The notes: generated from the sequence alone by a model not told the origin. A DNA stretch of 64,000 nt from an uncultured Parabacteroides sp. (GCA_900552465.1 URZO01000008.1:1-64000); one strand, 5' to 3'. Shown: positions 1-9,074, counted from the first letter of the stretch. Translations and numbers: made by a program.

Positions 1-9
1 TGTGAGCAG

Positions 10-55
10 GCCTGTCGACAATTGTGGGCAGGCCTGCTGACGATTGTCGACAGGC
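10..55. repeat. Intergenic inverted repeat upstream of the ABC-F gene
   Basis: Positions 10-22 and 43-55 are perfect 13-base inverted copies (left arm GCCTGTCGACAAT). A 10-base palindrome, GCAGGCCTGC, lies between them at 28-37. The structure can form a nested hairpin. It could be the end of an upstream transcript cut off by the window edge or a REP-like intergenic repeat. No U-tract follows, so a simple terminator is less likely. Confidence 0.6.
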
Positions 56-110
56 AAACCGTTCGGCGCGAATATACAAAATAATCCCCTTCGTTCTGCC
101 CAATCTTTTG

Positions 111-118
111 TATCTTTG
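111..118 (+). promoter_or_regulatory. Bacteroidetes -7 promoter motif for the ABC-F gene
   Basis: TATCTTTG fits the Bacteroidetes TAnnTTTG -7 element and lies 27 bases before the ATG at 146. No convincing -33 TTTG is visible at the expected spacing. Confidence 0.5.
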
Positions 119-145
119 TCCTGCATTTTAAGCAGATATGAATAT

Positions 146-2029
146 ATGATAAGCTACTTACAAATAGATAAGCTGACCAAGAGCTTCGGCGACCTGGTTC
201 TTTTTGAGGATATTACTTTTGGAATTGCGCAAGGACAGAAAGTCGGGCTGATCGCCAAGAACGGTACGGGTAAAACGACTTTGCTGAATATCATAGCCGG
301 AAAGGAAGATTATGACAGCGGGGCGGTTGTCTTCCGCAACGACCTGCGCGTCGGATATCTCGAGCAGACGCCGCATTATCCGGACGGCTTGACTGTCTTG
401 CAGGCTTGTTTCTATTCGCCGAACGAGACGGTGCGCCTGATTGCCGAATACGAACAGGCGATGGCAAGCGGCGACCATTCCAATCTCGAAGACATACTGC
501 TCCGGATGGATAACCTGAAGGCATGGGACTACGAACAGCGGGCGAAGCAGATTTTAGGGCAGTTGAAGATACAGAATTTCGACCAGAAGGTGGAAACGCT
601 TTCCGGCGGACAGCTGAAGCGCGTGGCGTTGGCAAACGTCCTGATCACCGATCCGGAACTGATTATCCTTGACGAACCGACCAACCACCTGGATCTGGAG
701 ATGACCGAATGGCTCGAAGGATACCTTTCTCGCGCGAACATTAGTATATTGATGGTGACGCACGACCGTTATTTCCTGGACCGTGTCTGTAGCGAGATCA
801 TCGAAATAGACCGGCAGCAGATTTACCAGTATAAAGGAAATTACAGCTATTACCTGGAAAAACGCCAGGAACGCATAGAGGCTTTGAATACGGAAGTCGA
901 CCGGGCGAGCAACCTGCTTCGCAAGGAGCTGGACTGGATGCGCCGTCAGCCGCAGGCTCGCGGGACCAAAGCCAAATACCGGATCGACGCTTTCTACGAA
1001 CTGGAAAAGAAAGCGAAGCAGCAGCACGACGCGGGCAACGTGAACCTGGATGTGAAGGCATCGTATATCGGTTCCAAGATTTTTGAGGCGGAACATGTCT
1101 GCAAGCGTTTCGGCGACCTGAAGATCGTAGAAGATTTCAACTACGTCTTTGCCCGTTACGAAAAGATGGGGATTGTCGGGAACAACGGAACCGGGAAATC
1201 GACCTTTATCAAGATGCTGATGGGCGAGGTGGAGCCGGACAGCGGACGGTTCGATGTGGGCGAAACGGTTCGTTTCGGCTATTACAGCCAGGACGGCCTT
1301 CAGTTCGACGAGCAGATGAAGGTGATCGATGTCGTGCAGAATATTGCCGAATATGTCGATCTGGGCGACGGGAAGAAGATGGGTGTTTCCCAATTTCTGA
1401 ACTATTTCCTGTTTGCTCCGGAGAAACAACATAGCTATGTCTATAAGCTGAGCGGAGGGGAGAAGCGGCGTTTGTACCTGTGTACGGTCCTGATGCGCAA
1501 CCCGAATTTTCTTGTGCTGGACGAGCCGACGAACGACCTGGATATCGTGACGCTGAATGTGTTGGAGGAATATCTGCGGAGTTTCAAAGGATGCGCGATT
1601 GTCGTCTCCCACGACCGTTATTTCATGGATAAGGTAGTCGATCATCTGCTGGTGTTCCGGGGCAATGCGGACATCAAGGATTTTCCCGGAAACTATTCGC
1701 AGTATCGTGACTGGAAAGAGATGCAGGACCAACTGGAAAAAGAGGCCGAAGCCGCCCGCCAGCCGAAACAGGCTCCGATAGCCAATAAAACGTCCCGTCC
1801 CGAAAAAGAACAAAAGAAGAAACTCACTTTCAAGGAACGCAAAGAGTTTGAAGCGCTTGAAGTCGAAATACCGCAGCTCGAAGCCGAAAAAGCCGAGCTG
1901 GAAGCGGCGATGAGCAGTGGTACGCTCAGCAATGACGAGTTGTTGGCTAAGTCTGAACGGATTGCAAAAGTAATAGACGAAATAGACGAAAAGACAATGC
2001 GCTGGCTCGAATTGAGCGAGTTGGCGTGA
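146..2029 (+). CDS. ABC-F family ATP-binding protein (Uup/EttA-like)
   Basis: Soluble duplicated ABC ATPase of 627 residues without membrane segments, the ABC-F layout; members act on ribosomes as translation factors or give antibiotic protection. Domain 1 has Walker A GLIAKNGTGKT (about 34-44), signature LSGGQ (about 151) and Walker B LIILDEPTNHLD (about 172-184). Domain 2 has GIVGNNGTGKST (about 341), LSGGE (about 434) and FLVLDEPTNDLD (about 455). A charged, probably coiled C-terminal tail from about 530 resembles the Uup-type extension. An upstream in-frame start exists at 44, but ATG 146 begins the conserved domain and lies after a good promoter. The exact subgroup (Uup, EttA or other) is not certain. 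Confidence 0.9.
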   Translation: MISYLQIDKLTKSFGDLVLFEDITFGIAQGQKVGLIAKNGTGKTTLLNIIAGKEDYDSGAVVFRNDLRVGYLEQTPHYPDGLTVLQACFYSPNETVRLIAEYEQAMASGDHSNLEDILLRMDNLKAWDYEQRAKQILGQLKIQNFDQKVETLSGGQLKRVALANVLITDPELIILDEPTNHLDLEMTEWLEGYLSRANISILMVTHDRYFLDRVCSEIIEIDRQQIYQYKGNYSYYLEKRQERIEALNTEVDRASNLLRKELDWMRRQPQARGTKAKYRIDAFYELEKKAKQQHDAGNVNLDVKASYIGSKIFEAEHVCKRFGDLKIVEDFNYVFARYEKMGIVGNNGTGKSTFIKMLMGEVEPDSGRFDVGETVRFGYYSQDGLQFDEQMKVIDVVQNIAEYVDLGDGKKMGVSQFLNYFLFAPEKQHSYVYKLSGGEKRRLYLCTVLMRNPNFLVLDEPTNDLDIVTLNVLEEYLRSFKGCAIVVSHDRYFMDKVVDHLLVFRGNADIKDFPGNYSQYRDWKEMQDQLEKEAEAARQPKQAPIANKTSRPEKEQKKKLTFKERKEFEALEVEIPQLEAEKAELEAAMSSGTLSNDELLAKSERIAKVIDEIDEKTMRWLELSELA

Positions 2030-2067
2030 ATAATGTGTTAATGAGTCAATATGCCAATGTGCCAATT

Positions 2068-3243
2068 ATGAATACGGAGAAGCCGATCTTGTGGAACCGG
2101 AACTTTGTGCAATGTTGCATTTCCTATTTCCTGATGAATTTCTCTTTCTACCTGTTGATGCCGACGATGCCGCTTTATCTGGTGGAGGTTTTGGGGATCG
2201 ACACGGCAAATGTGGGGATTGTGCTGTCGAGTTATACGATCGGGCTGCTTTGTGTCCGTCCCTTCTCCGGTTTCCTGGTGGATTGCTTCTCGCGTAAGCC
2301 GTTGTATTTATTGGCTTTCTTTGTTTTTGCCGTTATGTTTGGCGGCTATCTGGTCGCGGCGACTATGCTGACGATTATGGCGGTGCGGTTCGTGCAGGGC
2401 GGCTTTATGGGGCTTACTTCCGTTTCCGGCAATACGATTGCGATCGATGTGATTCCGTCTGCGCGGCGGGGGGAAGGAATGGGGTTTTATGGCCTGACGA
2501 TCAATCTGGCGATGTCGCTGGCTCCGTTGGTGGCAGTCGTTATCTATGATAAATGGGGCTTTCATTCGTTGGTGCTGGTCGGGCTGGTTGCAGCTTTCAT
2601 CGGTGTCGGGTCCGTTTGCCTGATCCGCTATCCGAAACGGGAGAAAACGCCGCGTCCTCATTTTTCTCTGGATCGTTTTATCCTGGTGAAGGCGTTGCCG
2701 GCAGCGTTGGCTTATATCCTGGTGGCGATACCTTACGGGATGATTACCTCTTTTGTCGTTTTATATGGGAAAGAGATCGAGGTGGCCAATCCCGGCTACT
2801 TCTTTATTTATATGGCGGTTGGCGTGGGGACGTCGCGTCTGATATCCGGCCGCCTGGTCGATCATGGTAAGATTCATTGGGTTTCGGTCTGTTCGTCCGT
2901 CTGTCTGTTGGTGACGTTCGCTGTGTTTGCAACCGTTCATCATCCTGTGGCTTTCTTTGTCTGCGCTTTGATGATCGGGATCGGTTATGGAGTGGGAGTA
3001 CCCGCTTTCCAATGCCTTTTTGTCAATGTCGCTCCGCATAATATGCGCGGGACGGCAACTTCCACTTATCTGACTTCTTTTGATCTGGGTGTCGGGATCG
3101 GTATGCTCTCGGCCGGTTTTATCGCTTCCTATGCGGGGTTGGCTATGGCTTACGGTGTGGGAGGCGGTTGTTGTCTGCTTTCGCTGCTTGTCTATTTGCG
3201 TTGGGTACGGCCGTCGTATGAGAAATATAAATTGGTAAACTAA
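2068..3243 (+). CDS. MFS family transporter
   Basis: Inner membrane protein of 391 residues with about twelve hydrophobic segments and a major-facilitator layout. The loop between helices 2 and 3 carries RPFSGFLVDCFSRKP, a form of the MFS motif A. The family is proton-driven export or uptake; the substrate cannot be read from the sequence, though drug-efflux-like members look similar. A GTG at 2026 would overlap the ABC-F stop, but the 42 bases it adds contain an intergenic-type repeat (GCCAATTATGA, also near 48470), so ATG 2068 is preferred. It probably shares a transcript with the ABC-F gene. Confidence 0.85.
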   Translation: MNTEKPILWNRNFVQCCISYFLMNFSFYLLMPTMPLYLVEVLGIDTANVGIVLSSYTIGLLCVRPFSGFLVDCFSRKPLYLLAFFVFAVMFGGYLVAATMLTIMAVRFVQGGFMGLTSVSGNTIAIDVIPSARRGEGMGFYGLTINLAMSLAPLVAVVIYDKWGFHSLVLVGLVAAFIGVGSVCLIRYPKREKTPRPHFSLDRFILVKALPAALAYILVAIPYGMITSFVVLYGKEIEVANPGYFFIYMAVGVGTSRLISGRLVDHGKIHWVSVCSSVCLLVTFAVFATVHHPVAFFVCALMIGIGYGVGVPAFQCLFVNVAPHNMRGTATSTYLTSFDLGVGIGMLSAGFIASYAGLAMAYGVGGGCCLLSLLVYLRWVRPSYEKYKLVN

Positions 3244-3277
3244 AAGATAATTAATCCCCGATTTTTCTTGTAACCTA

Positions 3278-3319
3278 TCATATAATAAATAAAAGTTGCT
3301 ATATTTGTGTATTATATGA
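3278..3319 (+). promoter_or_regulatory. hipBA promoter with flanking operator half-sites
   Basis: A -7 motif TATATTTG lies at 3300-3307. It is bracketed by a perfect 10-base inverted repeat, TCATATAATA at 3278-3287 and TATTATATGA at 3310-3319. The half-sites are about 32 bases apart centre to centre, close to three helical turns. This is a natural operator for the HipB-like repressor encoded just downstream. Confidence 0.6.
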
Positions 3320-3330
3320 ATGGTTGAGTT

Positions 3331-3651
3331 ATGACAAAAAGTACCATGGGAACTAAACTTCCCCGTAAATTAGCACAGAAAATGCAGATTGTAGGCGAAC
3401 AGATTAAACTGGCACGCCTTAGGCGAAATTTGAGTATAGCTCAGATTGCAGAGCGAGCCACTTGTTCTGAATTAACAGTATCAAGGGTTGAGAAAGGTCT
3501 ACCTACCGTATCTATAGGTATTTATTTGCGGATTCTCTATGCCTTACAGTTGGATGACGATATTCTTTGGTTAGCCAAGGAGGATACTTTGGGTAAAGCG
3601 TTGCAGGATCTGAACTTGAAACAGCGTGAAAGAGCATCTAAAAAAGAATAG
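3331..3651 (+). CDS. hipB: HipB-like XRE-family antitoxin/repressor
   Basis: Small protein of 106 residues with a Cro/C1-type helix-turn-helix at about 22-76 (LARLRRNLSIAQIAERATCSE, then VSRVEKGLPTVSIGIYLRIL). It sits two bases before a HipA-like kinase gene, the usual antitoxin-toxin order. HipB-type proteins neutralise the HipA kinase and repress their own operon; the inverted repeat at 3278-3319 would be the target. The start is the ATG at 3331, 24 bases after the -7 motif. The symbol is by family resemblance and gene order only. Confidence 0.8.
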   Translation: MTKSTMGTKLPRKLAQKMQIVGEQIKLARLRRNLSIAQIAERATCSELTVSRVEKGLPTVSIGIYLRILYALQLDDDILWLAKEDTLGKALQDLNLKQRERASKKE

Positions 3652-3653
3652 CA

Positions 3654-4913
3654 ATGAAAAAGTTATGGGTTTACGCTGATTTCGATTGGCTCAAAGAAAC
3701 AGAACTGATCGGAGAGTTAACTTACGATATGCTTCGCGGATCAGAAACTTACGGCTTCTGCTTTAATAATGATTGGCTGAAGAAATACGGAGATTTATTT
3801 TTGAGCGAGGATCTGAATAATTATCCGGGCCAGCAATATACGCAACCCGGAAAAGATATTTTCGGTTGTTTTTCTGATGCGTTGCCTGATCGTTGGGGGC
3901 GCACTTTGCTCAACAGACGTGAACAGTTATTGGCAATTGAAGAAAAGCGGCCTGTTCGCAAGCTGTCTTCTTTTGATTATCTGATAGGTATCGATGATTA
4001 TTCCCGGATGGGAGGTTTCCGGTTTAAAGAAAATCCGGAAGGTGATTTCATTAATGCAAGCAATAATTTGCAAATACCTCCATTAACCAATATCAGAGAA
4101 CTGATATATGCCAGCCAGGAGATAGAAAAAAGTGAAGAAAAGAATCTGTTGCCTGAAAAGAAATGGCTTACACAATTGCTTCAACCTGGGACATCGCTTG
4201 GCGGTGCACGTCCGAAAGCCAGTGTAATGGGAGAGGATAAAATGCTATATATAGCCAAATTTCCTTCCCGGAAGGATAATTATAATGTTGGACTGTGGGA
4301 ACATTTCTGTCATTTATTGTCGGCGAAGGCCGGTATTTGTACAGCTTCAACCAAAGTGCTTGCGACTGAAAGCAAATATCATACATTACTGTCTAAACGC
4401 TTTGATAGAACAGAGGATGGTAAACGGATTCATTTTGCTTCTGCCATGACTTTACTGGGGTTGACAGATGGAGATAACGCCGGTACTAATTATGGTTATT
4501 TGGATATTGTGGATTTTATAGTACAAAGTTGTACAAATGTAGAGGCCAATCTTCAGGAACTGTATCGGAGAGTAGCGTTTAATATTTGTGTAGGGAATAC
4601 GGACGATCATTTCCGTAATCATGGTTTCCTGCTTACCTCAAAAGGCTGGACTCTGTCGCCAGCTTATGACATGAATCCGACTTTGGGTGAACAACAAAGT
4701 TTGCTTATATCTTCTTGCTCTTGTGAATCGGATTTGGATATCTTGTTAGATGCCAGTGAAGAATATATGCTGGACAGAAGTACAGCACTTCTGATTATAG
4801 AAAATGTTGTAGGTGTTATCAAAGATTGGAGGCAAGTGGCCATCCGTTTGCAAATTCCAAAATCAGAGATAGAACTGTTTTCGTATCGGCTGGACAAATG
4901 GGGGAGGAGATGA
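3654..4913 (+). CDS. hipA: HipA-like serine/threonine kinase toxin
   Basis: Protein of 419 residues matching the HipA fold. Visible kinase elements are the ATP-binding loop SLGGARPKAS (about 180-190), the following YIAKFPS lysine strand, the catalytic loop GNTDDHFRNHG (about 313-323) and the metal-binding SPAYDMNPT (about 334-342). E. coli HipA phosphorylates glutamyl-tRNA synthetase and causes growth arrest; the target here is unknown. All core residues appear present, so the toxin is probably active. The pair looks more AT-rich than its neighbours and fits a mobile toxin-antitoxin module. Confidence 0.85.
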   Translation: MKKLWVYADFDWLKETELIGELTYDMLRGSETYGFCFNNDWLKKYGDLFLSEDLNNYPGQQYTQPGKDIFGCFSDALPDRWGRTLLNRREQLLAIEEKRPVRKLSSFDYLIGIDDYSRMGGFRFKENPEGDFINASNNLQIPPLTNIRELIYASQEIEKSEEKNLLPEKKWLTQLLQPGTSLGGARPKASVMGEDKMLYIAKFPSRKDNYNVGLWEHFCHLLSAKAGICTASTKVLATESKYHTLLSKRFDRTEDGKRIHFASAMTLLGLTDGDNAGTNYGYLDIVDFIVQSCTNVEANLQELYRRVAFNICVGNTDDHFRNHGFLLTSKGWTLSPAYDMNPTLGEQQSLLISSCSCESDLDILLDASEEYMLDRSTALLIIENVVGVIKDWRQVAIRLQIPKSEIELFSYRLDKWGRR

Positions 4914-5097
4914 CTCGTAATAGATAGTGCTTATGTAAATATCGATTTGGTCTATATATGCGCTGTATGATATCTCGCTTGTCTTGATTGTTTCATTTAT
5001 GCTTCAAAAAGATTGCTTAATTACTAAAACTGCCTCATTTTGATAACTGTTAACAAAGTTTTACTATATTCAAGAACAATGTTCTAAAACATATTGT

Positions 5098-5105
5098 TAT
5101 CTTTG
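5098..5105 (+). promoter_or_regulatory. -7 promoter motif for the small secreted protein
   Basis: TATCTTTG in the otherwise featureless 4914-5186 gap, 81 bases before the ATG at 5187, leaving a 5' leader of roughly 70 bases. Confidence 0.5.
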
Positions 5106-5186
5106 TAACAGCAAAAAGATAAAAGGTGAAAAGATAGGGGACAGCGGTCCCCGTGTTTAGGTTTAACAATTTAATGTTTAGGTATT

Positions 5187-5543
5187 ATGAGACGTTTAGG
5201 TATGGCTGTTGCAGCCGTTTTATTATGTGCAACAATGGGGTTTGCACGCGAGAACCGTAACAATGTAAGTAAAGAACCGTTTGCTATTAACTTTGAAAAA
5301 TTGAGCAACTATTTGCAGTTGTCATCTTATCAGGCCAATGAAGTAGCAAACATCAACGAGTATTTTCGGGATATGCAGAGCGAAAGTCTCAGATCAAGCG
5401 AACAGATGCGCGACAAGAAGATGCGTCAGGCTGTTTATGGAAATCTGAAGTTGATGAAGAAGGTTCTTACACCGGAACAGTATCGCAAATATGTGATTCT
5501 GTTGAATGTGACCAATAATAATAACCGTACGTTGAATTTCTGA
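5187..5543 (+). CDS. Small exported protein, Spy/CpxP-like features
   Basis: Protein of 118 residues with a clear Sec signal peptide (about 1-20, ending GFA). The mature part is helical and charged, with EQMRDKKMRQAV and LTPEQYRKYVILL segments. The LTPEQ-type motif and helical make-up recall periplasmic Spy/CpxP-type proteins, but I do not recognise the family with certainty. It is monocistronic: a promoter lies upstream at 5098 and a strong terminator follows at 5569. Confidence 0.7.
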   Translation: MRRLGMAVAAVLLCATMGFARENRNNVSKEPFAINFEKLSNYLQLSSYQANEVANINEYFRDMQSESLRSSEQMRDKKMRQAVYGNLKLMKKVLTPEQYRKYVILLNVTNNNNRTLNF

Positions 5544-5568
5544 TTCAACAAGGTTATTTCTGATAGCG

Positions 5569-5610
5569 GAAGAGATTGCATGCTTTGTGTGTGCAATCTC
5601 TTCTTTTTTT
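5569..5610 (+). terminator. Rho-independent terminator
   Basis: Perfect 12-base stem, GAAGAGATTGCA (5569-5580) with TGCAATCTCTTC (5592-5603), an 11-base loop, then seven T (5604-5610). It ends the transcript of the secreted protein at 5187-5543. Confidence 0.85.
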
Positions 5611-5613
5611 ATC

Positions 5614-5621
5614 TATCTTTG
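5614..5621 (+). promoter_or_regulatory. -7 promoter motif for the YitT-family gene
   Basis: TATCTTTG directly after the upstream terminator and 52 bases before the ATG at 5674. Confidence 0.55.
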
Positions 5622-5673
5622 CGCTGTTTTTAACAAATAATGAACACACATAAATCGAAACAACAACGCAAAC

Positions 5674-6573
5674 ATGGAACAACCGCTTAATCTGGCCTCT
5701 AATGCCGCATTGAGAAGAAATGTAGCAGACTACACTTTGATCGTTATCGGTGCTTTTTTCCAGGCACTTAGTTATGTCCTTTTCCTGGCTCCGTACAAAA
5801 TCGTACCGGGAGGTGTGTATGGCATCTCGATCGTACTGCATTATGTGACGAAAGGAGTTTTCTCTTTTATGCCCGATGGCCTTCCGATGGGTGCGACGGC
5901 CCTCTGCTTCAATATCCCGCTGATGATTCTGGCAATGAAAAAGATCGGGCTGGCGTCCGGCCCGAAGACGATTGTCACCTTCCTGCTGATATCTGTTTTT
6001 ACGGATACATTATCTTATCTACTGGGGAATCAGCCGCTGGTCGAGAACGATAGTTTTATAGCCTGTTTCTATGGCGGCGCGATCCTGGGGATCGGTGTGA
6101 CTTGTGTGTTCCGTGCACAGAGTACGAGTGCGGGGACGGACGTGCTGGCGCGTGTGATCGCCAGTAATTCGAATCTGAAAGTCAGCAATATGATTATCGT
6201 GCTGGATTCGCTGGTTGTCTTGCTGGGCTTGATTGTCTTCCGCGACTGGGCAGTTCCTTTGTATTCATGGTTCACTATCTTCGTTTACGGGAAAATCGTG
6301 GAGATGTTCCAGACCGAGAATCCCAACCGGGCTGTCTTTATCGTATCGAAGAAGACACAAGAGATAAAAGATTTAATCGTGGGAAAGATGGGTATGCGTG
6401 GTACTTTCCTGCATGGACGCGGTATGTATGAAGGCAAGGAGAAAGAAATCATCTTCACCATTGCCGAACGTAAAGACCTGCCCCGTCTGAAAGACGAGGT
6501 GAAAGAGATCGATCCGAGTGCCTTTATCTCCACAATGCATGCGAGTAAGGATTCACCACGACCGGGAATCTGA
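5674..6573 (+). CDS. YitT family membrane protein (DUF161/DUF2179)
   Basis: Protein of 299 residues. The first ~200 hold about five to six hydrophobic helices typical of the YitT/DUF161 repeat, including the GGVYGIS and GGAILGIGVTCVFRAQSTSAGTDVLARVI segments, the latter being a family hallmark. The C-terminal ~90 residues form a cytosolic DUF2179 domain. Members are widespread inner membrane proteins of unknown function, possibly transporters. It has its own promoter at 5614, and another promoter precedes the next gene. Confidence 0.85.
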   Translation: MEQPLNLASNAALRRNVADYTLIVIGAFFQALSYVLFLAPYKIVPGGVYGISIVLHYVTKGVFSFMPDGLPMGATALCFNIPLMILAMKKIGLASGPKTIVTFLLISVFTDTLSYLLGNQPLVENDSFIACFYGGAILGIGVTCVFRAQSTSAGTDVLARVIASNSNLKVSNMIIVLDSLVVLLGLIVFRDWAVPLYSWFTIFVYGKIVEMFQTENPNRAVFIVSKKTQEIKDLIVGKMGMRGTFLHGRGMYEGKEKEIIFTIAERKDLPRLKDEVKEIDPSAFISTMHASKDSPRPGI

Positions 6574-6592
6574 TAAATTGAAAATTATTTCC

Positions 6593-6600
6593 TATCTTTG
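6593..6600 (+). promoter_or_regulatory. -7 promoter motif for the aminotransferase-permease pair
   Basis: TATCTTTG 31 bases before the ATG at 6631. It supports 6631 over the upstream in-frame start at 6598, which lies inside this motif. Confidence 0.6.
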
Positions 6601-6630
6601 CCACATTTAAAAACAAACTGTAAGAAAGAA

Positions 6631-7830
6631 ATGCCTAATATTTCACAACGAGGAGTCAACATGCCGGCTTCTCCTATCAGAAAGCTCGTTCCGCTTGCCA
6701 ATCAGGCTAAAGCTAAAGGTACTAAGGTGTATCATCTGAATATCGGCCAGCCCGATCTGCCTACGCCCGAAGTCGCGATGGAAGCGATGCGCCGTATCGA
6801 CCGTAAAGTGCTGGAGTATTCTCCGAGTGAGGGTATCCGCAGTTTCCGTGAAAAGCTGGTGAAATATTATGCGAAATTCAATATCCTTGTGGATGTTGAC
6901 GATATCATCATCACGACCGGCGGATCGGAAGCCGTCTTTTTCTCTTTCATGGCTTGTCTGGATCCGGGTGACGAAATTATCGTGCCTGAACCGGCATACG
7001 CCAACTATATGGCGTTTGCCATTTCGAGCGGTGCCGTGATCAAGACAGTCCCGTCTACGATCGATGAAGGGTTTGCCCTTCCTTCCGTGGAGAAGTTCGA
7101 GGAGCTGATCACACCGCGCACGAAAGCGATCCTGATCTGTAACCCGAATAACCCGACCGGTTATCTGTATACGCAGAAGGAGATGGACCAGATTCGCGAT
7201 ATCGTGAAGAAATACGACCTGTTCCTGTTCTCCGATGAGGTTTACCGCGAGTTCTGCTATACGGGTGCGCCTTATATTTCCGCCTTCCACCTGAAAGGGA
7301 TCGAGAATAACGTAGTGTTGGTCGATTCCGTATCGAAACGTTACAGCGAGTGCGGTATTCGTATCGGAGCGCTGATCACGAAGAACCAGATGGTGAAGGA
7401 AAATGTTATGAAATGGTGCCAGGCCCGTCTGAGCCCTCCTTTGATCGGACAGATCATTGCCGAGGCTTCGCTCGACACGCCGGAGGAATATATGCTGGAT
7501 GTGTATAACGAATATGTGGAACGCCGTAAATTCCTGATAGACGGCCTGAACCGTATTCCCGGCTGCTATTCGCCGATACCGATGGGGGCGTTCTACACCG
7601 TTGCCAAGCTACCGGTAGATGATGCCGATAAATTCTGTGCCTGGTGTCTGAGCGAGTTCGAATATGAAGGCCAGACTGTCATGATGGCTCCGGCTTCCGG
7701 TTTCTATACGACTCCGGGCTTGGGAAAGAATGAAGTCCGTATCGCATACGTCCTGAAAAAAGAAGACCTGGCAAAAGCGCTTGTGGTGCTTCAGAAGGCG
7801 CTGGAGGCTTATCCGGGTAGAGTTATGTAA
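6631..7830 (+). CDS. Pyridoxal-phosphate aminotransferase, class I/II
   Basis: Fold-type I aminotransferase of 399 residues (aspartate/aromatic type). Visible landmarks are the ITTGGSEA cofactor loop, NPNNPTG (about 171-177), SDEVYREF (about 201) and the lysine in DSVSKRYSECGIRIG (about residue 236) that forms the Schiff base. An arginine near the C terminus (VRIAYV) would bind the substrate carboxylate. The substrate cannot be fixed from sequence. The stop overlaps the start of the next gene (TAATG), suggesting translational coupling. Confidence 0.9.
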   Translation: MPNISQRGVNMPASPIRKLVPLANQAKAKGTKVYHLNIGQPDLPTPEVAMEAMRRIDRKVLEYSPSEGIRSFREKLVKYYAKFNILVDVDDIIITTGGSEAVFFSFMACLDPGDEIIVPEPAYANYMAFAISSGAVIKTVPSTIDEGFALPSVEKFEELITPRTKAILICNPNNPTGYLYTQKEMDQIRDIVKKYDLFLFSDEVYREFCYTGAPYISAFHLKGIENNVVLVDSVSKRYSECGIRIGALITKNQMVKENVMKWCQARLSPPLIGQIIAEASLDTPEEYMLDVYNEYVERRKFLIDGLNRIPGCYSPIPMGAFYTVAKLPVDDADKFCAWCLSEFEYEGQTVMMAPASGFYTTPGLGKNEVRIAYVLKKEDLAKALVVLQKALEAYPGRVM

Positions 7831-9074
7831 TGAATTTAGAACTATTTATAGCAAAAAGAATCTATTTCAGCAAGGAGGGGGAGCGGCAAGCTACGCCTCC
7901 GGTCGTTCGTATCGCTATGATCGGGATAGCCTTGGGGTTAGCGGTTATGATTCTTTCGGTTGCTATAGTCATTGGTTTTAAGAAGGAGATCCGGAACAAA
8001 GTGATCGGTTTCGGGTCCCATATCCAGATCACGAACTTCGATAATAATACGTCCTACGAATCGACGCCTGTTGCAGTGAGCGACACGCTGCTCGATCATC
8101 TCAAATCCTTTCCTGGCATCACGCACGTGGAGGCCTTCGCTACGAAACCGGGCATTCTGAAAACAGATACCGACTTCCAGGGGATCGTGCTGAAAGGAGT
8201 GGATGACAACTACGACTGGACATTCTTCCGCAATAATCTGAAAGAGGGAGAGATCCCTGTCTTTAACGGAGAGAAAGCCTCAACCGATGTGTTGATTTCC
8301 CGCTATTTAGCTAATATGCTCGGGCTGAAAGTAGGCGATTCGTTCCTGACCTATTTCGTGGGAGAAAACATCCGTCCCCGCAAATTCCATATCACAGGTA
8401 CATACGAAACCGGTTTCGTCGATTATGACAAGATCTTTGTGATGGCCGATATCCGCCAGACCCGCCGCCTGAACGATTGGGATGCCGACGAGGTGAGTGG
8501 TCTGGAGCTTCAGGTGGATAATTACGACCACTTGGACCAGATTGCAGAAGATTTGTATTTCGATATTGCAGAAAGGCAGGACCGGAACGGCAATAGCTAT
8601 TACACCCGCTCCGTTAAGGAGATGAACCCGATGATATTCGACTGGTTGGATGTACAGGACATCAATGTCGTCGTGATCCTGGTCCTGATCCTTGCCGTAG
8701 CCGGGTTTACGATGATTTCCGGGCTTTTGATTATTATCCTCGAACGTACCAATATGATCGGTATCCTGAAAGCATTGGGAGAAAGCAATACCAGCATCCG
8801 TAAGATATTCCTTTATATCTCCTTTTTCCTGATCGGTAAAGGGATGATCTGGGGGAATGTGATCGGAATTGCGCTTTGTCTGATCCAGTCCTTTTTCCAT
8901 GTCGTGAAACTGGATCCGTCCATCTATTATCTGGATGCAGTGCCTATCGACCTGACGGTCGTTTCTCTTATCCTGCTGAATATCGGCACACTGGCAGCTT
9001 CCATGTTGATGCTGTTAGGGCCTTCCTATCTGATTACCCGCATCGAGCCAGCAAAAAGCATACGGTTTGAATGA
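7830..9074 (+). CDS. FtsX/LolE-like ABC transporter permease
   Basis: Inner membrane protein of 414 residues: one N-terminal helix (about 25-48), a large periplasmic domain, then three C-terminal helices (from about 270) with the FtsX-domain phrase ERTNMIGILKALGESN. This is the LolC/LolE/MacB topology, used for lipoprotein release or mechanotransmission. No ATPase is adjacent; the partner must be encoded elsewhere. It overlaps the aminotransferase stop by one base. Its stop abuts the stop of the convergent glycosyltransferase with no intervening bases. Confidence 0.85.
   Translation: MNLELFIAKRIYFSKEGERQATPPVVRIAMIGIALGLAVMILSVAIVIGFKKEIRNKVIGFGSHIQITNFDNNTSYESTPVAVSDTLLDHLKSFPGITHVEAFATKPGILKTDTDFQGIVLKGVDDNYDWTFFRNNLKEGEIPVFNGEKASTDVLISRYLANMLGLKVGDSFLTYFVGENIRPRKFHITGTYETGFVDYDKIFVMADIRQTRRLNDWDADEVSGLELQVDNYDHLDQIAEDLYFDIAERQDRNGNSYYTRSVKEMNPMIFDWLDVQDINVVVILVLILAVAGFTMISGLLIIILERTNMIGILKALGESNTSIRKIFLYISFFLIGKGMIWGNVIGIALCLIQSFFHVVKLDPSIYYLDAVPIDLTVVSLILLNIGTLAASMLMLLGPSYLITRIEPAKSIRFE

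Noticed and set aside
554..2065. 503-codon open frame on the minus strand
   Set aside because: It is antisense to the ABC-F gene, whose motifs are complete. No signal, domain or promoter supports it.
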